64,000 nucleotides of DNA. It comes from Caproicibacter sp047777415 (GTDB lineage Bacteria; Bacillota; Clostridia; Oscillospirales; Acutalibacteraceae). The position numbers and the translations under genes are program-made. Numbering within the stretch: position 1 is the stretch's first letter; each line of letters begins with the position of its first letter. The DNA lies in contig JBKEEO010000002.1 in assembly GCA_047777415.1 (NCBI GenBank), forward strand, positions 744,001-808,000. The letters run 5' to 3'. A model generated the notes under the pieces. That model was given only the letters and a program-made list of their open reading frames with translations, did no database searches and was not told the origin of the DNA. Below are positions 1-8,424 of the stretch, in pieces.

Positions 1-31
1 TGCCGGCGCGGCCTAAAACGAAACGCAGCAT
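1..31 (-). CDS. addB: AddB, N-terminal fragment (runs off window)
   Basis: Only the first ten codons lie in the window. On the minus strand an ATG at 31 reads MLRFVLGRAG before the edge. This is the start expected of AddB, the helicase/nuclease B subunit of the AddAB double-strand-break repair complex, whose N-terminus continues into a Walker A loop (G-R-A-G-[ST]-G-K-T). A good Shine-Dalgarno (AGGAAGTGAGG) sits 5 nt upstream. spoIIR ends 78 bp upstream on the same strand. The call rests on ten residues plus the ribosome binding site; a few more upstream bases would settle it. Confidence 0.7.
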   Translation of the reverse strand, partial: MLRFVLGRAG

Positions 32-108
32 TTATGCCTCACTTCCTTTTTAAAGAAGTATAGCATAAAATGCTGCGTAAAAAAAGACAGGTTGCACTCC
101 TTGTTTAG

Positions 109-720
109 CTATGTGCTGCATTCCAGCCAGTGCTTCAACTGCTCATAGTATTCTACCGTTTTAAACTTCACCTGATATCCTCCCGCACCCCGAACGATTC
201 GCAATTGAGTGGGATTCAGAACATCCTCCAGCTGCTTTTTATCTTCAGCGGCCGGCAGACAAAGCTGAGGAAAAATAACACACCACCAGTTGTGACCCTT
301 TCCGGAACCGATAGTTACTTCCAGCGCATCATACTCTCCGGCAGGCAGTGTAACATCGCCGTACGTTCTGGTCGTAAAGTATGTTTTGGCAATCCGGACC
401 TCTACCGGATAATTAAATCCCTGTTTTTTCACTTCATCCTGCGCCGCCTGCTTGAGCCGAAGAAGATTTTTTTGGACGGCTTCAATCGCTTCCTGCCGAT
501 TCTCCACATCATCGAGCATCCCGTCGCTCTCCTGGAGAATTCTGTCCCTCACTTGTAATTTCAAACTCTGGTCTTTTTGAGAATCAGAATTGGCAAGGAC
601 ATGCAGACGAAGCACTTGAGAGGGAATTTCTTCACAGCCAACGGTAAAACATGTAAAACTGAGCAGAACTGCAAATACAAAAGCAAGACAAAATGCCTTT
701 CCTAACGTTTTCATATACAT
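109..720 (-). CDS. spoIIR: Stage II sporulation protein R (SpoIIR)
   Basis: SpoIIR is the secreted forespore signal that activates the SpoIIGA protease, which processes pro-sigma-E in the mother cell. The 203-aa product has an N-terminal hydrophobic export segment (about residues 5-28, ending in a Cys), the family signatures VLRLHVLANSDS and LKLQVRDRIL, and the conserved GHNWWCVIFPQLC block. The start is ATG 720 because AAAGGAG lies 5-6 nt upstream; a longer in-frame extension to 819 has no such site. It shares its upstream region with the divergent vanZ-like gene. In the family, expression is sigma-F dependent; no clear sigma-F promoter was recognised here. Its presence marks a spore former. 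Confidence 0.93.
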   Translation of the reverse strand: MYMKTLGKAFCLAFVFAVLLSFTCFTVGCEEIPSQVLRLHVLANSDSQKDQSLKLQVRDRILQESDGMLDDVENRQEAIEAVQKNLLRLKQAAQDEVKKQGFNYPVEVRIAKTYFTTRTYGDVTLPAGEYDALEVTIGSGKGHNWWCVIFPQLCLPAAEDKKQLEDVLNPTQLRIVRGAGGYQVKFKTVEYYEQLKHWLECST

Positions 721-838
721 GAAAGCTCCTTTTTTATGTTTCAAAAAAGAACATTGACCAAAATTTTCCATTTTATTCTTTTTTCCGTAAAAATATTTCG
801 TTATAATAATAAAAATCAAAGTAGAGGAGTGGATTAAG

Positions 839-1459
839 ATGCAGGAATACTTTTTGAATTTGCTGGCTCGTATTGTAAATATTCTGTTTCAAGTTCCGTT
901 GAGTATCACTGGTGCGATGCTGTGGGGCCTCATTCTTTATTTCATATGCCTCCCGCTTTTTTTCCGAAAAAAGGAACTTGCGCAAAAATTCAGCATAGCC
1001 CTATTGTTTTTATACACGGCAGCGTTGTTGCAGTCCAATGGGTGTTTGACAATTCCTGTTGCAGCAAAAGTGGACAGATTTTCCATCTGGCAAACTGTGA
1101 CAAAAGTGGAATGGAACCCATTTTTCTTATCTTCTGTTGGTCTTCAAGATGTGTGGACAACCCTTCTCGATGCTTTCTTGGCATTGATTCCTGTTGGCTT
1201 CTTGGCTCCGCTCACCGGTTCTCACGCAAATCTAGGAAAAATGCTGGTACTATCCCTGCTCTGCGGCGCATTCTTGGAAATATTTCAGTTATTCGCAAAT
1301 GTTTTGACACCTAGCGCAATGCATAGTGTAAGCACAGGTGAAGCAATTTTAAGTGCAGCCGGCTGCCTGACCGGATACCTCTTTCTAACTCTTTTACGAA
1401 AGCTCCCGATTCCTCGGCATAAAGCGCGTCATTATGCTCACCCCGGACAAGTTACATAA
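839..1459 (+). CDS. VanZ-like membrane protein
   Basis: A 206-aa protein with about five membrane segments (roughly residues 22-42, 50-66, 107-127, 131-153 and 164-186). The middle carries VanZ-family hallmarks: N-P-F-F near residue 93, L-I-P-V-G-F-L-A-P, and the E-I-F-Q-L-F segment followed by a small-residue-rich last helix. The biochemical role of VanZ-like proteins outside teicoplanin resistance is unknown. A TATAAT box (802-807) without a clear -35 and GAGGAG at 825-830 precede the ATG. It is divergent from spoIIR and convergent with ispE, apart from the IS30 insertion. The N-terminus does not carry an obvious signal peptide. Confidence 0.7.
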   Translation: MQEYFLNLLARIVNILFQVPLSITGAMLWGLILYFICLPLFFRKKELAQKFSIALLFLYTAALLQSNGCLTIPVAAKVDRFSIWQTVTKVEWNPFFLSSVGLQDVWTTLLDAFLALIPVGFLAPLTGSHANLGKMLVLSLLCGAFLEIFQLFANVLTPSAMHSVSTGEAILSAAGCLTGYLFLTLLRKLPIPRHKARHYAHPGQVT

Positions 1460-1503
1460 TCACTTTTTTACAAATAGTGTCTGAAATAACCAGACGCAAA
1501 AAC

Positions 1504-1538
1504 GACCCGAAAAAGCGTTTACAACACTTTTTCGGGTC
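1504..1538. terminator. Bidirectional intrinsic terminator (vanZ-like / ispE)
   Basis: Perfect 12-bp stem GACCCGAAAAAG (1504-1515) / CTTTTTCGGGTC (1527-1538) with an 11-nt loop. It is followed by TATTTTATA on the plus strand and by GTTTTTGC on the minus strand, so it can end transcripts from either side. It lies 44 bp past the vanZ-like stop. The IS30 element has inserted at its right foot and now separates it from ispE. Confidence 0.85.
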
Positions 1539-1549
1539 TATTTTATAGG

Positions 1550-2753
1550 TAGATTGTAAAATCAAATTGAACACATAAAAAGATTCCATAGCGCACAGGG
1601 AACTGTTAGGATAAAGTTACCACACTAAATACTGACAGAAAGGCCTGAACACTATGGACAAGAACCATTCTATCATAAAGATCGAAGAACGCAAGAGGGG
1701 ACAGCATCTTAAAGCAGAAGAGCGTGGCGCAATCCAACAGTTAAAGAAGATGGGATTTAGCAATCGAAAGATTGCTCGCGCAATCAATTGCAGCCCCTCT
1801 ACCGTGGGCTATGAACTACGACGTGGCACGCCGGAATACTCCGGCCGAGGTCGCAAACCCGGCTACTCAGCCAAACGTGGAGCTGCAGTCTACAAAGCGA
1901 ATCGCAGTCGTTGCCATCGCCCTAGAACGGTATCCAGGGACTCCGACTTCATCCGTTGGATGGTTAAAAAGGTTCGTAAGCATAATTGGTCTTTTGATGA
2001 GTGCGTAGGGCGGGCCCGAAGCGAACATCGTTTTCCAGCCAAGGAAATCCCATGTACAAAAACTCTGTATCATATGCTGTGGAAAGGGGAATTACCGCTC
2101 ACGCTATTTGAACTTCCTGAGGTATTAAATAGGCATTCTCGCAGAAAACCACGGCTTTCTAAGCGTATCAATGGGAAATCCATTGATTGGCGGCCACCTG
2201 AGGTATCAGAGCGAAACACATTTGGGCACTGGGAATCTGATACGGTACTGGGCCGAAAAAGAAGCGGTGAGGCAGCTGTATTTACCATTGTAGAGCGCCT
2301 AACAGGCTATTATCTTTCAATTCGAATTGACGGCAAAACAACCACCGGTGTTGCCAGTGCCATGGAACAGCTAAAGGAACAGTATGGCGAGAAATTTTCC
2401 CAGGTATTTCGCAGTATTACCACAGATAACGGCAGTGAGTTTTCGGCATTTTCAGCCTTTGAAGAACTAGGCACGGCAATCTACTTTGCTCATCCCTATT
2501 CTGCTTGGGAACGACCTGTAAATGAGAGGACCAATCGGATACTACGAAAATATATCCCAAAGGGTCGCTCCATCAATGGCTTTACCGCCGAACAAATCTT
2601 AATGTTTGCAGACGAGATAAACGCCACGCCTAGGAAACGATTAGGTTATCAGACCCCTGAGGAACTGTTTGATGCTCAACTGGACAGAATTTATACTTTA
2701 AACCCGTAGATAACTTTATCCAGTGAAAGTGTTCAATTTGTTATTGCAATTTA
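1550..2753 (+). mobile_element. IS30-family insertion sequence with 14-bp target duplication
   Basis: Terminal inverted repeats lie at 1550-1574 and 2729-2753 and match at 21 of 25 positions, sharing the inner block CAAATTGAACAC. The flanks carry the identical 14-mer GGGTCTATTTTATA at 1534-1547 and 2755-2768, read as the target-site duplication. The few bases between the repeats and the duplication leave the exact ends uncertain by 1-2 bp. The element holds one transposase gene and appears intact. It inserted at the right arm of the vanZ-like/ispE terminator. Confidence 0.88.
1654..2709 (+). CDS. IS30-family transposase
   Basis: 351-aa DDE transposase. The N-terminal helix-turn-helix (about residues 18-60: LKAEERGAIQQLKKMG then SNRKIARAINCSPSTVGYEL) recognises the inverted repeats. 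The catalytic core shows the IS30 pattern: GHWESDTV (first Asp, about residue 195), TDNGSEF (second Asp, about 257) and HPYSAWERPVNERTNR with the catalytic Glu near 292. Length is normal for the family and there is no frameshift or stop. The ATG at 1654 lies just after AAAGGC, a modest ribosome binding site. Reads as functional. Confidence 0.95.
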   Translation: MDKNHSIIKIEERKRGQHLKAEERGAIQQLKKMGFSNRKIARAINCSPSTVGYELRRGTPEYSGRGRKPGYSAKRGAAVYKANRSRCHRPRTVSRDSDFIRWMVKKVRKHNWSFDECVGRARSEHRFPAKEIPCTKTLYHMLWKGELPLTLFELPEVLNRHSRRKPRLSKRINGKSIDWRPPEVSERNTFGHWESDTVLGRKRSGEAAVFTIVERLTGYYLSIRIDGKTTTGVASAMEQLKEQYGEKFSQVFRSITTDNGSEFSAFSAFEELGTAIYFAHPYSAWERPVNERTNRILRKYIPKGRSINGFTAEQILMFADEINATPRKRLGYQTPEELFDAQLDRIYTLNP

Positions 2754-2830
2754 AGGGTCTATTTTATACTCTTATATAAACCAATTGTTTAGATCCACTT
2801 GTCAAAAAGTCATACTCCAAAATCCGTGAT

Positions 2831-3694
2831 TTAAATGGTTGGATGATAAGGCTCACACAAAAAAACATCCGTGTAACGGCTCGAAAGGTGTTCGGCACAA
2901 ATCTGTGCCTGTTCTTCCTGCCGAAACAATCCAAAAACAGTAGAACCGCTGCCTGTCATGCACGCCCCATCCGCACCTGCTTGCAGCATAATCTGCTTAA
3001 TTTTTAAAACATCCGGTAAAGGAATGGCCTTTTCAAAATCGTTCCCCAAATACTTTGCTACGCCTGCTAGATGACCCCTCCGCAATTGCGCAATCATTTG
3101 CTCCGTTTCACAGCCCGACAAAAAACCATGGCGGTCAATCTCCTGATAGGCCTCTTTGGTACCTACCCCCACACCGGGCTTGCACAAAACAATATGACAG
3201 TGGGGCAACGGCGGCAAAGGAGTCAGCTTTTCTCCAATGCCTTCAGCTAACGCCGTGCCACCGAGAAGACAGAATGGCACATCCGCGCCGATGGTAACCC
3301 CGATTTGAGAGAGTTCCTTCTCGCTCAGCGCCGCAGAAAAACATCGATTCAACATGCGGAGCGCCGCAGCAGCGTCTGCGCTTCCACCGCCTAATCCCGC
3401 CTGCCAAGGAATTTTTTTCTCCAAATGGAAGGAAACACCACAATTTGCTGTTCCGGTTGCCGCAAAAAAAGCCTGTGCCGCACGGTACACTGTATTGTTT
3501 TCCCCACATGGCAATGCCGGATTATCACTGGAAACATGAATTTTCCCGTCTGACAACAGCGTCAGCGAAATACGGTCACAAAGTGTCACACTTTGGAAGA
3601 TGGAACGGAGCGTATGGTAGCCATCCACACGTTTTCCGGTTATATCCAGAGTCAAGTTGATTTTCGCATAGGCGTTTTCAATCAAATCAGGCAT
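2831..3694 (-). CDS. ispE: 4-diphosphocytidyl-2-C-methyl-D-erythritol kinase (IspE)
   Basis: GHMP-family kinase of the non-mevalonate (MEP) isoprenoid pathway; it phosphorylates the 2-hydroxyl of CDP-methylerythritol. The 287-aa product has the substrate motif AYAKINLTLDI near the N-terminus, RVDGYHTLRSIFQ, the ATP loop PWQAGLGGGSADAAA (about residues 97-110) and the C-terminal MTGSGSTVFGLF motif. The start is ATG 3694, with GGGAGG 5 nt upstream; an in-frame extension to 3826 would run through the preceding gene and is rejected. It begins 10 bp after the aminotransferase stop, so the two are probably co-transcribed. Its natural terminator is now displaced by the IS30 insertion. Confidence 0.93.
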   Translation of the reverse strand: MPDLIENAYAKINLTLDITGKRVDGYHTLRSIFQSVTLCDRISLTLLSDGKIHVSSDNPALPCGENNTVYRAAQAFFAATGTANCGVSFHLEKKIPWQAGLGGGSADAAAALRMLNRCFSAALSEKELSQIGVTIGADVPFCLLGGTALAEGIGEKLTPLPPLPHCHIVLCKPGVGVGTKEAYQEIDRHGFLSGCETEQMIAQLRRGHLAGVAKYLGNDFEKAIPLPDVLKIKQIMLQAGADGACMTGSGSTVFGLFRQEEQAQICAEHLSSRYTDVFLCEPYHPTI

Positions 3695-3704
3695 TGTATC
3701 CTCC

Positions 3705-4874
3705 CTACAGTGTCCGAATAAAATGCTCAATGCGCGACAATGCTTCCGTGATATGCCGAATGGAATAAGAATATGAAACGCGAACGTACCCCTCACCGCA
3801 ATCCCCAAAAGCGTTGCCGGGCACAACCGCTACTTGCTCCTCATAAAGCAGCTTTTCACAAAATTCTTCCGATGTCAAACCTGTACTTTTAATGCAGGGA
3901 AACACATAAAAAGCACCTTCAGGTTCAAAGCAAGACAAGCCCATCGAGTTAAAACCTTCCACAACCAGCTTTCTGCGCAGGTCATACTGGTCGCGCATAG
4001 AAACAATATCCCCGTCCCCGTTTTTCAGGGCTTCAATGGCTGCGTACTGCGCCATGGTAGGTGCGCTCATAATTCCAAACTGATGCAGTTTTGTCATCTG
4101 CCGAATTACTTCTTTCGGCCCGGCAGCATAGCCTAGACGCCAGCCGGTCATAGCAAACGCCTTGGAAAATCCATTGACCAAAATGGTTCTTTCTTTCATT
4201 CCATCAATCTGTGCAAATGAAACGTGACGATAATCGCCGTACGTGAGTTCTCCGTAAATTTCATCGGAAAGAACAAGAAGATTGTGTTTTTGAACCACTT
4301 CTGCTATGGCTTTTAGATTTTCACGGCGCATGACGGCTCCGGTAGGATTATTCGGATACGGCAAAATTAAAAGTTTTGTTTTCGGCGTGATTTTTTCTTC
4401 TAATTCCTCCGGTGTCAGGCGGAACAAATTTTCCTGCTTGGTTTCCACAACCACCGGAACGCCCCTCGCCGCAAGAGTCAGCGGTTTGTAGCAAACAAAG
4501 CTGGGCTCCGGAATTAACACTTCATCCCCCGGTTCCACCACAGTGCGTATTGCAAGGTCAATCGCTTCACTGCCGCCGACCGTTACCACAATGTCTGTTT
4601 TCGGCTCATATTCCAAGTGACAGTGACGTTTCAAAAAGCGGCAGATTTCTTCTCTCAGCTCAATAAATCCGCGGTTGGGCGAATACCATGTCTTCCCGTC
4701 TTCAAGGGAACGAATCCCTTCTTCCCTCACATGCCAAGGTGTCGTAAAATCCGGCTCTCCAATCGAGAGAGAAATCACATTGTCCATTTCGCTGGCAATA
4801 TCGAAAAAACGGCGTATGCCCGAAGGCTTTATGCTTTGAATTTGTTTATTGAGCATGCGCTGATAATCAATCAC
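3705..4874 (-). CDS. Class I/II PLP-dependent aminotransferase
   Basis: Fold-type I aminotransferase of about 389 aa, AspC/PatA-like. Seen: LSIGEPDF substrate-loop motif, YSPNRGFIELREEI, YPNNPTGAV, SDEIYGELTY (PLP-ring Asp and Tyr) and the Schiff-base lysine in NGFSKAFAMTGWRLGY (about Lys238). The start is set to GTG 4874 because AAGGAG lies 8 nt upstream and it overlaps the end of the Lrp gene by 8 bp, which suggests translational coupling; an ATG at 4895 in the same frame lacks such a site. The amino-acid substrate cannot be read from sequence. Pairing with an Lrp-type regulator suggests amino-acid-responsive expression. Confidence 0.88.
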   Translation of the reverse strand: MIDYQRMLNKQIQSIKPSGIRRFFDIASEMDNVISLSIGEPDFTTPWHVREEGIRSLEDGKTWYSPNRGFIELREEICRFLKRHCHLEYEPKTDIVVTVGGSEAIDLAIRTVVEPGDEVLIPEPSFVCYKPLTLAARGVPVVVETKQENLFRLTPEELEEKITPKTKLLILPYPNNPTGAVMRRENLKAIAEVVQKHNLLVLSDEIYGELTYGDYRHVSFAQIDGMKERTILVNGFSKAFAMTGWRLGYAAGPKEVIRQMTKLHQFGIMSAPTMAQYAAIEALKNGDGDIVSMRDQYDLRRKLVVEGFNSMGLSCFEPEGAFYVFPCIKSTGLTSEEFCEKLLYEEQVAVVPGNAFGDCGEGYVRVSYSYSIRHITEALSRIEHFIRTL

Positions 4875-5352
4875 AGAGCACACTCCTTCTTTCATCTTTT
4901 TCGTCTTCCTTATTCAGAATAACGTCACCGTCTTTATAGCGTGTCAGAATAAAATGAGTCGCGGTGGAAAGGACAGAATCCAGCGTGGAGAGACGGCGCA
5001 TCACAAACATAGCGATGTCCTGCATACTTTTCCCATGAACTTTAACCGCAAGGTCATATCCGCCGGACATCAAGTACACGCTTTCCACCTCTTCAAACTG
5101 CATGATTTTGTTCGCAATTTCGTCAAAGCCGCGTTCGCGCTTAGGAGAAACGCGCAGTTCAATCAGTGCACTCGCCTTGTTTTTATCTATTTTTTCCCAG
5201 TTAATCAGCGCTTTGTAGCCACGGATGATTCCTGCCTTCTCATAGGCAGCAATTGCTTCTTCAACTTCTTCTTCCGTTTTTCCAAGCATCACCGCAAGCT
5301 GTTTTGTACTCAACCGAGCATTTTCATTTAATAAGGTCAGTAAGCGATCCAT
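4867..5352 (-). CDS. Lrp/AsnC-family transcriptional regulator
   Basis: 161-aa regulator with an N-terminal winged helix-turn-helix (about residues 1-50, LLTLLNENARLSTKQLAVML) and a C-terminal RAM/ligand-binding domain (about 60-140; FEEVESVYLMSGGYDLAVKV is typical). The C-terminal tail is charged. The HTH starts almost at residue 1, slightly shorter than in canonical Lrp. GGAGAG precedes the ATG. It overlaps the downstream aminotransferase start, so the pair forms a regulator-enzyme unit common in Clostridia. It probably controls its own operon; no operator was identified. Confidence 0.88.
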   Translation of the reverse strand: MDRLLTLLNENARLSTKQLAVMLGKTEEEVEEAIAAYEKAGIIRGYKALINWEKIDKNKASALIELRVSPKRERGFDEIANKIMQFEEVESVYLMSGGYDLAVKVHGKSMQDIAMFVMRRLSTLDSVLSTATHFILTRYKDGDVILNKEDEKDERRSVLCD

Positions 5353-5375
5353 GTTTAATACTCTCCTTCACCCTT

Positions 5376-6188
5376 TTATTCAACCGGCAAGAAATGAGGT
5401 TTACGCCGTCTATAAATAGTAAAATGATGAAACCCTGCCTTTCGCAGAAGATCCAATCCTTGTTCAATTCCTGCTCCAACATCTGCCCAGCGGTGTGCGT
5501 CAGAACCAAGCGTCACCAAAGTTCCTCCCAGGTCCCTGTACCGTTTGATAACTGAAAAATCCGGCATGGAAACACCCAACTGCTGCCGAAATCCGGATGT
5601 ATTGACCTCAAGGGCAATCTTCTTTTTTATCAGCAATTTTAAAATTTCATCGATTCTGTTTGCAAACCAAAAATTCCGGATAGGTATACCGCCTTTTCCT
5701 ATAATATAACGCCACGGATAGGTTAAATGTGCAAGAGAGTCAAAACTTCCCCATTCAATCATTTCTAAAATCTCATCAAAATATTTGTTTAGGAGACTGT
5801 CAATATTCTGCGATGAATAATCTAGTTCATAAAAATCCGGAGAATTTTTGATATTGTGCAAAGAACCAAGAACAAAATCATACTGAAAACAGCCAAGGGC
5901 GTCTTCAGCAGCCTGCGTGTTCTGCGTTGGTTGTCCCAATTCAATTCCGGAATAGACATGAAGGCGTCCATGAAAAGCAGCCGCTGCTTTTTTCGCTTCA
6001 TAACAAGATTGGCGAATGGATTTATCGTATCCATGCGCATGGTATAGATTACACTCGCAGTGATCCGTAATAGCGACAGCATAAAACCCCAAACGGGCAG
6101 CACTTTCGCACATCATCATCGCGGAGTCCGTGCCGTCCGGGGAACAATCCGTATGCATATGAAAATCCGATATGTATTGAATATTCAT
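5376..6188 (-). CDS. Histidinol-phosphatase (PHP superfamily)
   Basis: 270-aa PHP-domain metallophosphoesterase of the HisK/HolPase type, which removes phosphate from L-histidinol phosphate. Metal ligands seen: D8-x-H10-x-H12 (SDFHMHTDCSPDG), D42-H43 (ITDHCE), E83 (GIELG), H111 (GSLH) and SDAH near residue 230. Length and motif order fit the family. Strong GGAGG precedes ATG 6188. It is the first gene of the leftward php-lrp-aminotransferase-ispE run. No other his gene is nearby, so a related PHP phosphatase with another substrate is possible. Confidence 0.82.
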   Translation of the reverse strand: MNIQYISDFHMHTDCSPDGTDSAMMMCESAARLGFYAVAITDHCECNLYHAHGYDKSIRQSCYEAKKAAAAFHGRLHVYSGIELGQPTQNTQAAEDALGCFQYDFVLGSLHNIKNSPDFYELDYSSQNIDSLLNKYFDEILEMIEWGSFDSLAHLTYPWRYIIGKGGIPIRNFWFANRIDEILKLLIKKKIALEVNTSGFRQQLGVSMPDFSVIKRYRDLGGTLVTLGSDAHRWADVGAGIEQGLDLLRKAGFHHFTIYRRRKPHFLPVE

Positions 6189-6331
6189 GACATCCTCCTA
6201 TCCGGTGTTCAAATTTTGCTTTTATTATAGTACCACAATTTCCCCGTGAATCATAGAGTTTCGTACTTATAATGATTGAAGGTTTACAGTATATTGTGGA
6301 AATTTCTTCGCATTTATGAAAAGACTTTTCC

Positions 6332-6360
6332 TTGACAAAGATACTTTTTCCGCACATAAT
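6332..6360 (+). promoter_or_regulatory. Sigma-A promoter for ACT-UPF0210 unit
   Basis: TTGACA (6332-6337), 17-bp spacer, CATAAT (6355-6360). Transcription would start near 6367, about 50 nt before the ACT-domain gene. Confidence 0.75.
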
Positions 6361-6417
6361 ACACATAATAATGAAATTCTAACAAGAAATTGAAATGAAA
6401 GCTTTGGGGGTGGCAGA

Positions 6418-6687
6418 ATGCGGGCTGTTATTACCGTAATCGGGAAAGATATGGTTGGAATTCTTGCTCGTGTTTCTTCTGTGTGTGCAAAAAATAATGT
6501 GAATGTTCTGGAGGTAACGCAATCCATTCTTCAGGACCTTTTCGCAATGATTATGCTGGTGGATATTGAGAAATGCAAAATTCCCTTTTCTGAACTGTCA
6601 AAACAATTAAGTGATGCCGGAAAAGAATTAAATCTTACCATCCATGTTATGCATGAAGATATTTTTAATTCCATGCATCGCATATAA
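6418..6687 (+). CDS. ACT-domain protein (UPF0237 type)
   Basis: 89-aa single ACT domain: MRAVITVIGKDMVGILARVSS at the N-terminus is the beta-alpha opening, with the ligand-loop glycine at G13, followed by the second half ending near residue 80. Small stand-alone ACT proteins of this type bind amino acids and act as regulatory modules. GGGGG lies about 9 nt upstream of the ATG. It sits 32 bp upstream of the UPF0210 gene and shares its promoter; this pair is widely conserved in Firmicutes. Precise role unknown. Confidence 0.88.
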   Translation: MRAVITVIGKDMVGILARVSSVCAKNNVNVLEVTQSILQDLFAMIMLVDIEKCKIPFSELSKQLSDAGKELNLTIHVMHEDIFNSMHRI

Positions 6688-6719
6688 CTTGGATTTCAAA
6701 GGAAGGCTGAAGATTAATC

Positions 6720-8078
6720 ATGATAAATTCCCACGACATTCTTGAGACAATACGGATGATCGATGACGAAAATCTTGATGTTCGTACCATTACGATGGGA
6801 ATCTCGCTGATGGACTGTGTTGATTCCGATATTGACCGCGCATGTGATAGAATCTATGACAAAATTTGCAGATATGCAGGAAATCTTGTCAAAACCGGAG
6901 AAGAAATTTCACAGGAATATGGCATTCCGATTATACATAAACGAATAGCTGTCACACCGATTGCCATGGTAGCTGCGGCTTGCCCTGATAAAAACCCAGT
7001 CCGTTTCGCAAAAGCACTGGATCGTGCAGCAAAAGCAACAGGGGTTAATTTCATCGGCGGCTTTTCCGCTTTGGTTCATAAAGGCTTTGCCCCAGGAGAC
7101 TACGCTGTAATCGAGAGCATTCCACAAGCTCTAAGCGAAACGGAATTTGTCTGTTCTTCTGTTAACATCGGGTCAACCAAATCAGGCATCAATATGGATG
7201 CTGTTGAGAAAATGGGACATATTGTTCTGGAAACAGCCAAAGCAACCGCGGACAAAGAGTGCATCGGCGCAGCAAAACTTGTTGTTTTCTGCAATGCACC
7301 GGAAGATAATCCTTTTATGGCAGGTGCATTTCATGGTCCAGGTGAACCGGATTGTGTCATCAATGTCGGGGTTTCCGGACCGGGTGTAGTGCGCGCTGCA
7401 CTGGCAAAAGCCGGCAACTGCAAAATGGATGAAATCGCCAACATTATCAAAAAGACTGCATTTAAAGTAACGCGGATGGGGCAGCTTGTGGCGCAGGAAG
7501 CTTCCAAAAGGCTCTGTGTTCCTTTTGGTATTGTTGATTTGTCCCTTGCTCCGACACCTGCCGTAGGTGATTCTGTTGCGCATATTCTGGAAGAAATGGG
7601 GCTGGAAAGCTGCGGTGCACACGGCACTACCGCTGCCTTAGCAATGTTAAACGATGCCGTGAAAAAGGGCGGCGTGATGGCATCTTCCCACGTTGGCGGA
7701 CTTTCCGGCGCCTTTATCCCTGTTACAGAGGACTCTGGCATGATTGATGCAGCACGTTGCGGGTCCCTAAGTCTGACAAAATTAGAAGCAATGACAGCAG
7801 TATGTTCCGTTGGACTTGATATGATCGCTGTTCCGGGGGACACCCCGCCTGAAATTATATCTGCCATTATTGCAGATGAAGCGGCGATCGGTATGGTGAA
7901 CTCGAAAACTACCGCAGTTCGACTGATTCCCGCCATCGGAAAAAAAGCCGGCGATGAACTGAACTTTGGCGGCTTGCTGGGAGGCGGCCCCGTTATGGAA
8001 ATTAACCGCTATTCCCCACTGAAAATGATTCAGAGGGGCGGAAGAATCCCTGCGCCAATTCAAAGCTTAAAAAATTGA
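6720..8078 (+). CDS. UPF0210 (DUF711) family protein
   Basis: 452-aa protein with the family opening (ETIRMIDDENLDVRTITMGISL), a glycine-rich central region (NVGVSGPGVV, VDLSLAPTPAVGDSVA) and the C-terminal GGLLGGGPVMEINRYSP block. The family is known as a structural relative of the glycyl-radical enzyme scaffold but has no assigned reaction; I do not see a glycyl-radical consensus. It directly follows the ACT-domain gene and is probably regulated or stabilised by it. AAGGAAGG lies upstream of the ATG. Long antisense frames inside it are shadows. Confidence 0.9.
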   Translation: MINSHDILETIRMIDDENLDVRTITMGISLMDCVDSDIDRACDRIYDKICRYAGNLVKTGEEISQEYGIPIIHKRIAVTPIAMVAAACPDKNPVRFAKALDRAAKATGVNFIGGFSALVHKGFAPGDYAVIESIPQALSETEFVCSSVNIGSTKSGINMDAVEKMGHIVLETAKATADKECIGAAKLVVFCNAPEDNPFMAGAFHGPGEPDCVINVGVSGPGVVRAALAKAGNCKMDEIANIIKKTAFKVTRMGQLVAQEASKRLCVPFGIVDLSLAPTPAVGDSVAHILEEMGLESCGAHGTTAALAMLNDAVKKGGVMASSHVGGLSGAFIPVTEDSGMIDAARCGSLSLTKLEAMTAVCSVGLDMIAVPGDTPPEIISAIIADEAAIGMVNSKTTAVRLIPAIGKKAGDELNFGGLLGGGPVMEINRYSPLKMIQRGGRIPAPIQSLKN

Positions 8079-8424
8079 ACCGTTCACAAAACATTCATAT
8101 ATTTTAGCTAAAATTTATAAATAAATGCTATATATTTCGTTTTACAGGCTTTATTTTTCTTATATATTGTTATAACATTTTCAGTAGTTTTGTTTAGAAA
8201 ACAGCAAGAAGAACGGCCGGTTGTTCGGTGTTGATAAGACGACATTTTAAAATGTTGTACATCGTAAAACCATATCGTACGGCGGTAACAACAACGATGG
8301 CCGCATACTGCATGTATGCGGCTTATTTTCCTAAAACGCGGATGCCGTCAATATATATTGAATTGTGTGAATTCAGGGTTCTGTTGTACTGTTGTTCAGA
8401 TTATTATGCGGGAGGGAATGCCAT
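8079..8424. other. Intergenic region before the V-ATPase operon
   Basis: 346 bp, AT-rich, without a supported gene. A 69-codon frame (8228-8437) has no ribosome binding site and overlaps the next gene, so it is not called. The region holds the hairpin at 8300-8329 and presumably the operon promoter, but no clear -35/-10 pair was identified. Confidence 0.5.
8300..8329 (+). terminator. Intrinsic terminator
   Basis: Perfect 9-bp stem GCCGCATAC / GTATGCGGC with a 5-nt loop followed by TTATTTT. It lies about 220 bp past UPF0210 and 95 bp before the V-ATPase operon, so it either ends the upstream transcript or attenuates the operon leader. Confidence 0.65.

Noticed and set aside
130..558. 142-codon plus-strand frame
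   Set aside because: Antisense to spoIIR with no ribosome binding site; shadow of the real gene.
7331..7936. 201-codon minus-strand frame
   Set aside because: Lies inside UPF0210 on the opposite strand, low-complexity composition, no start signals.
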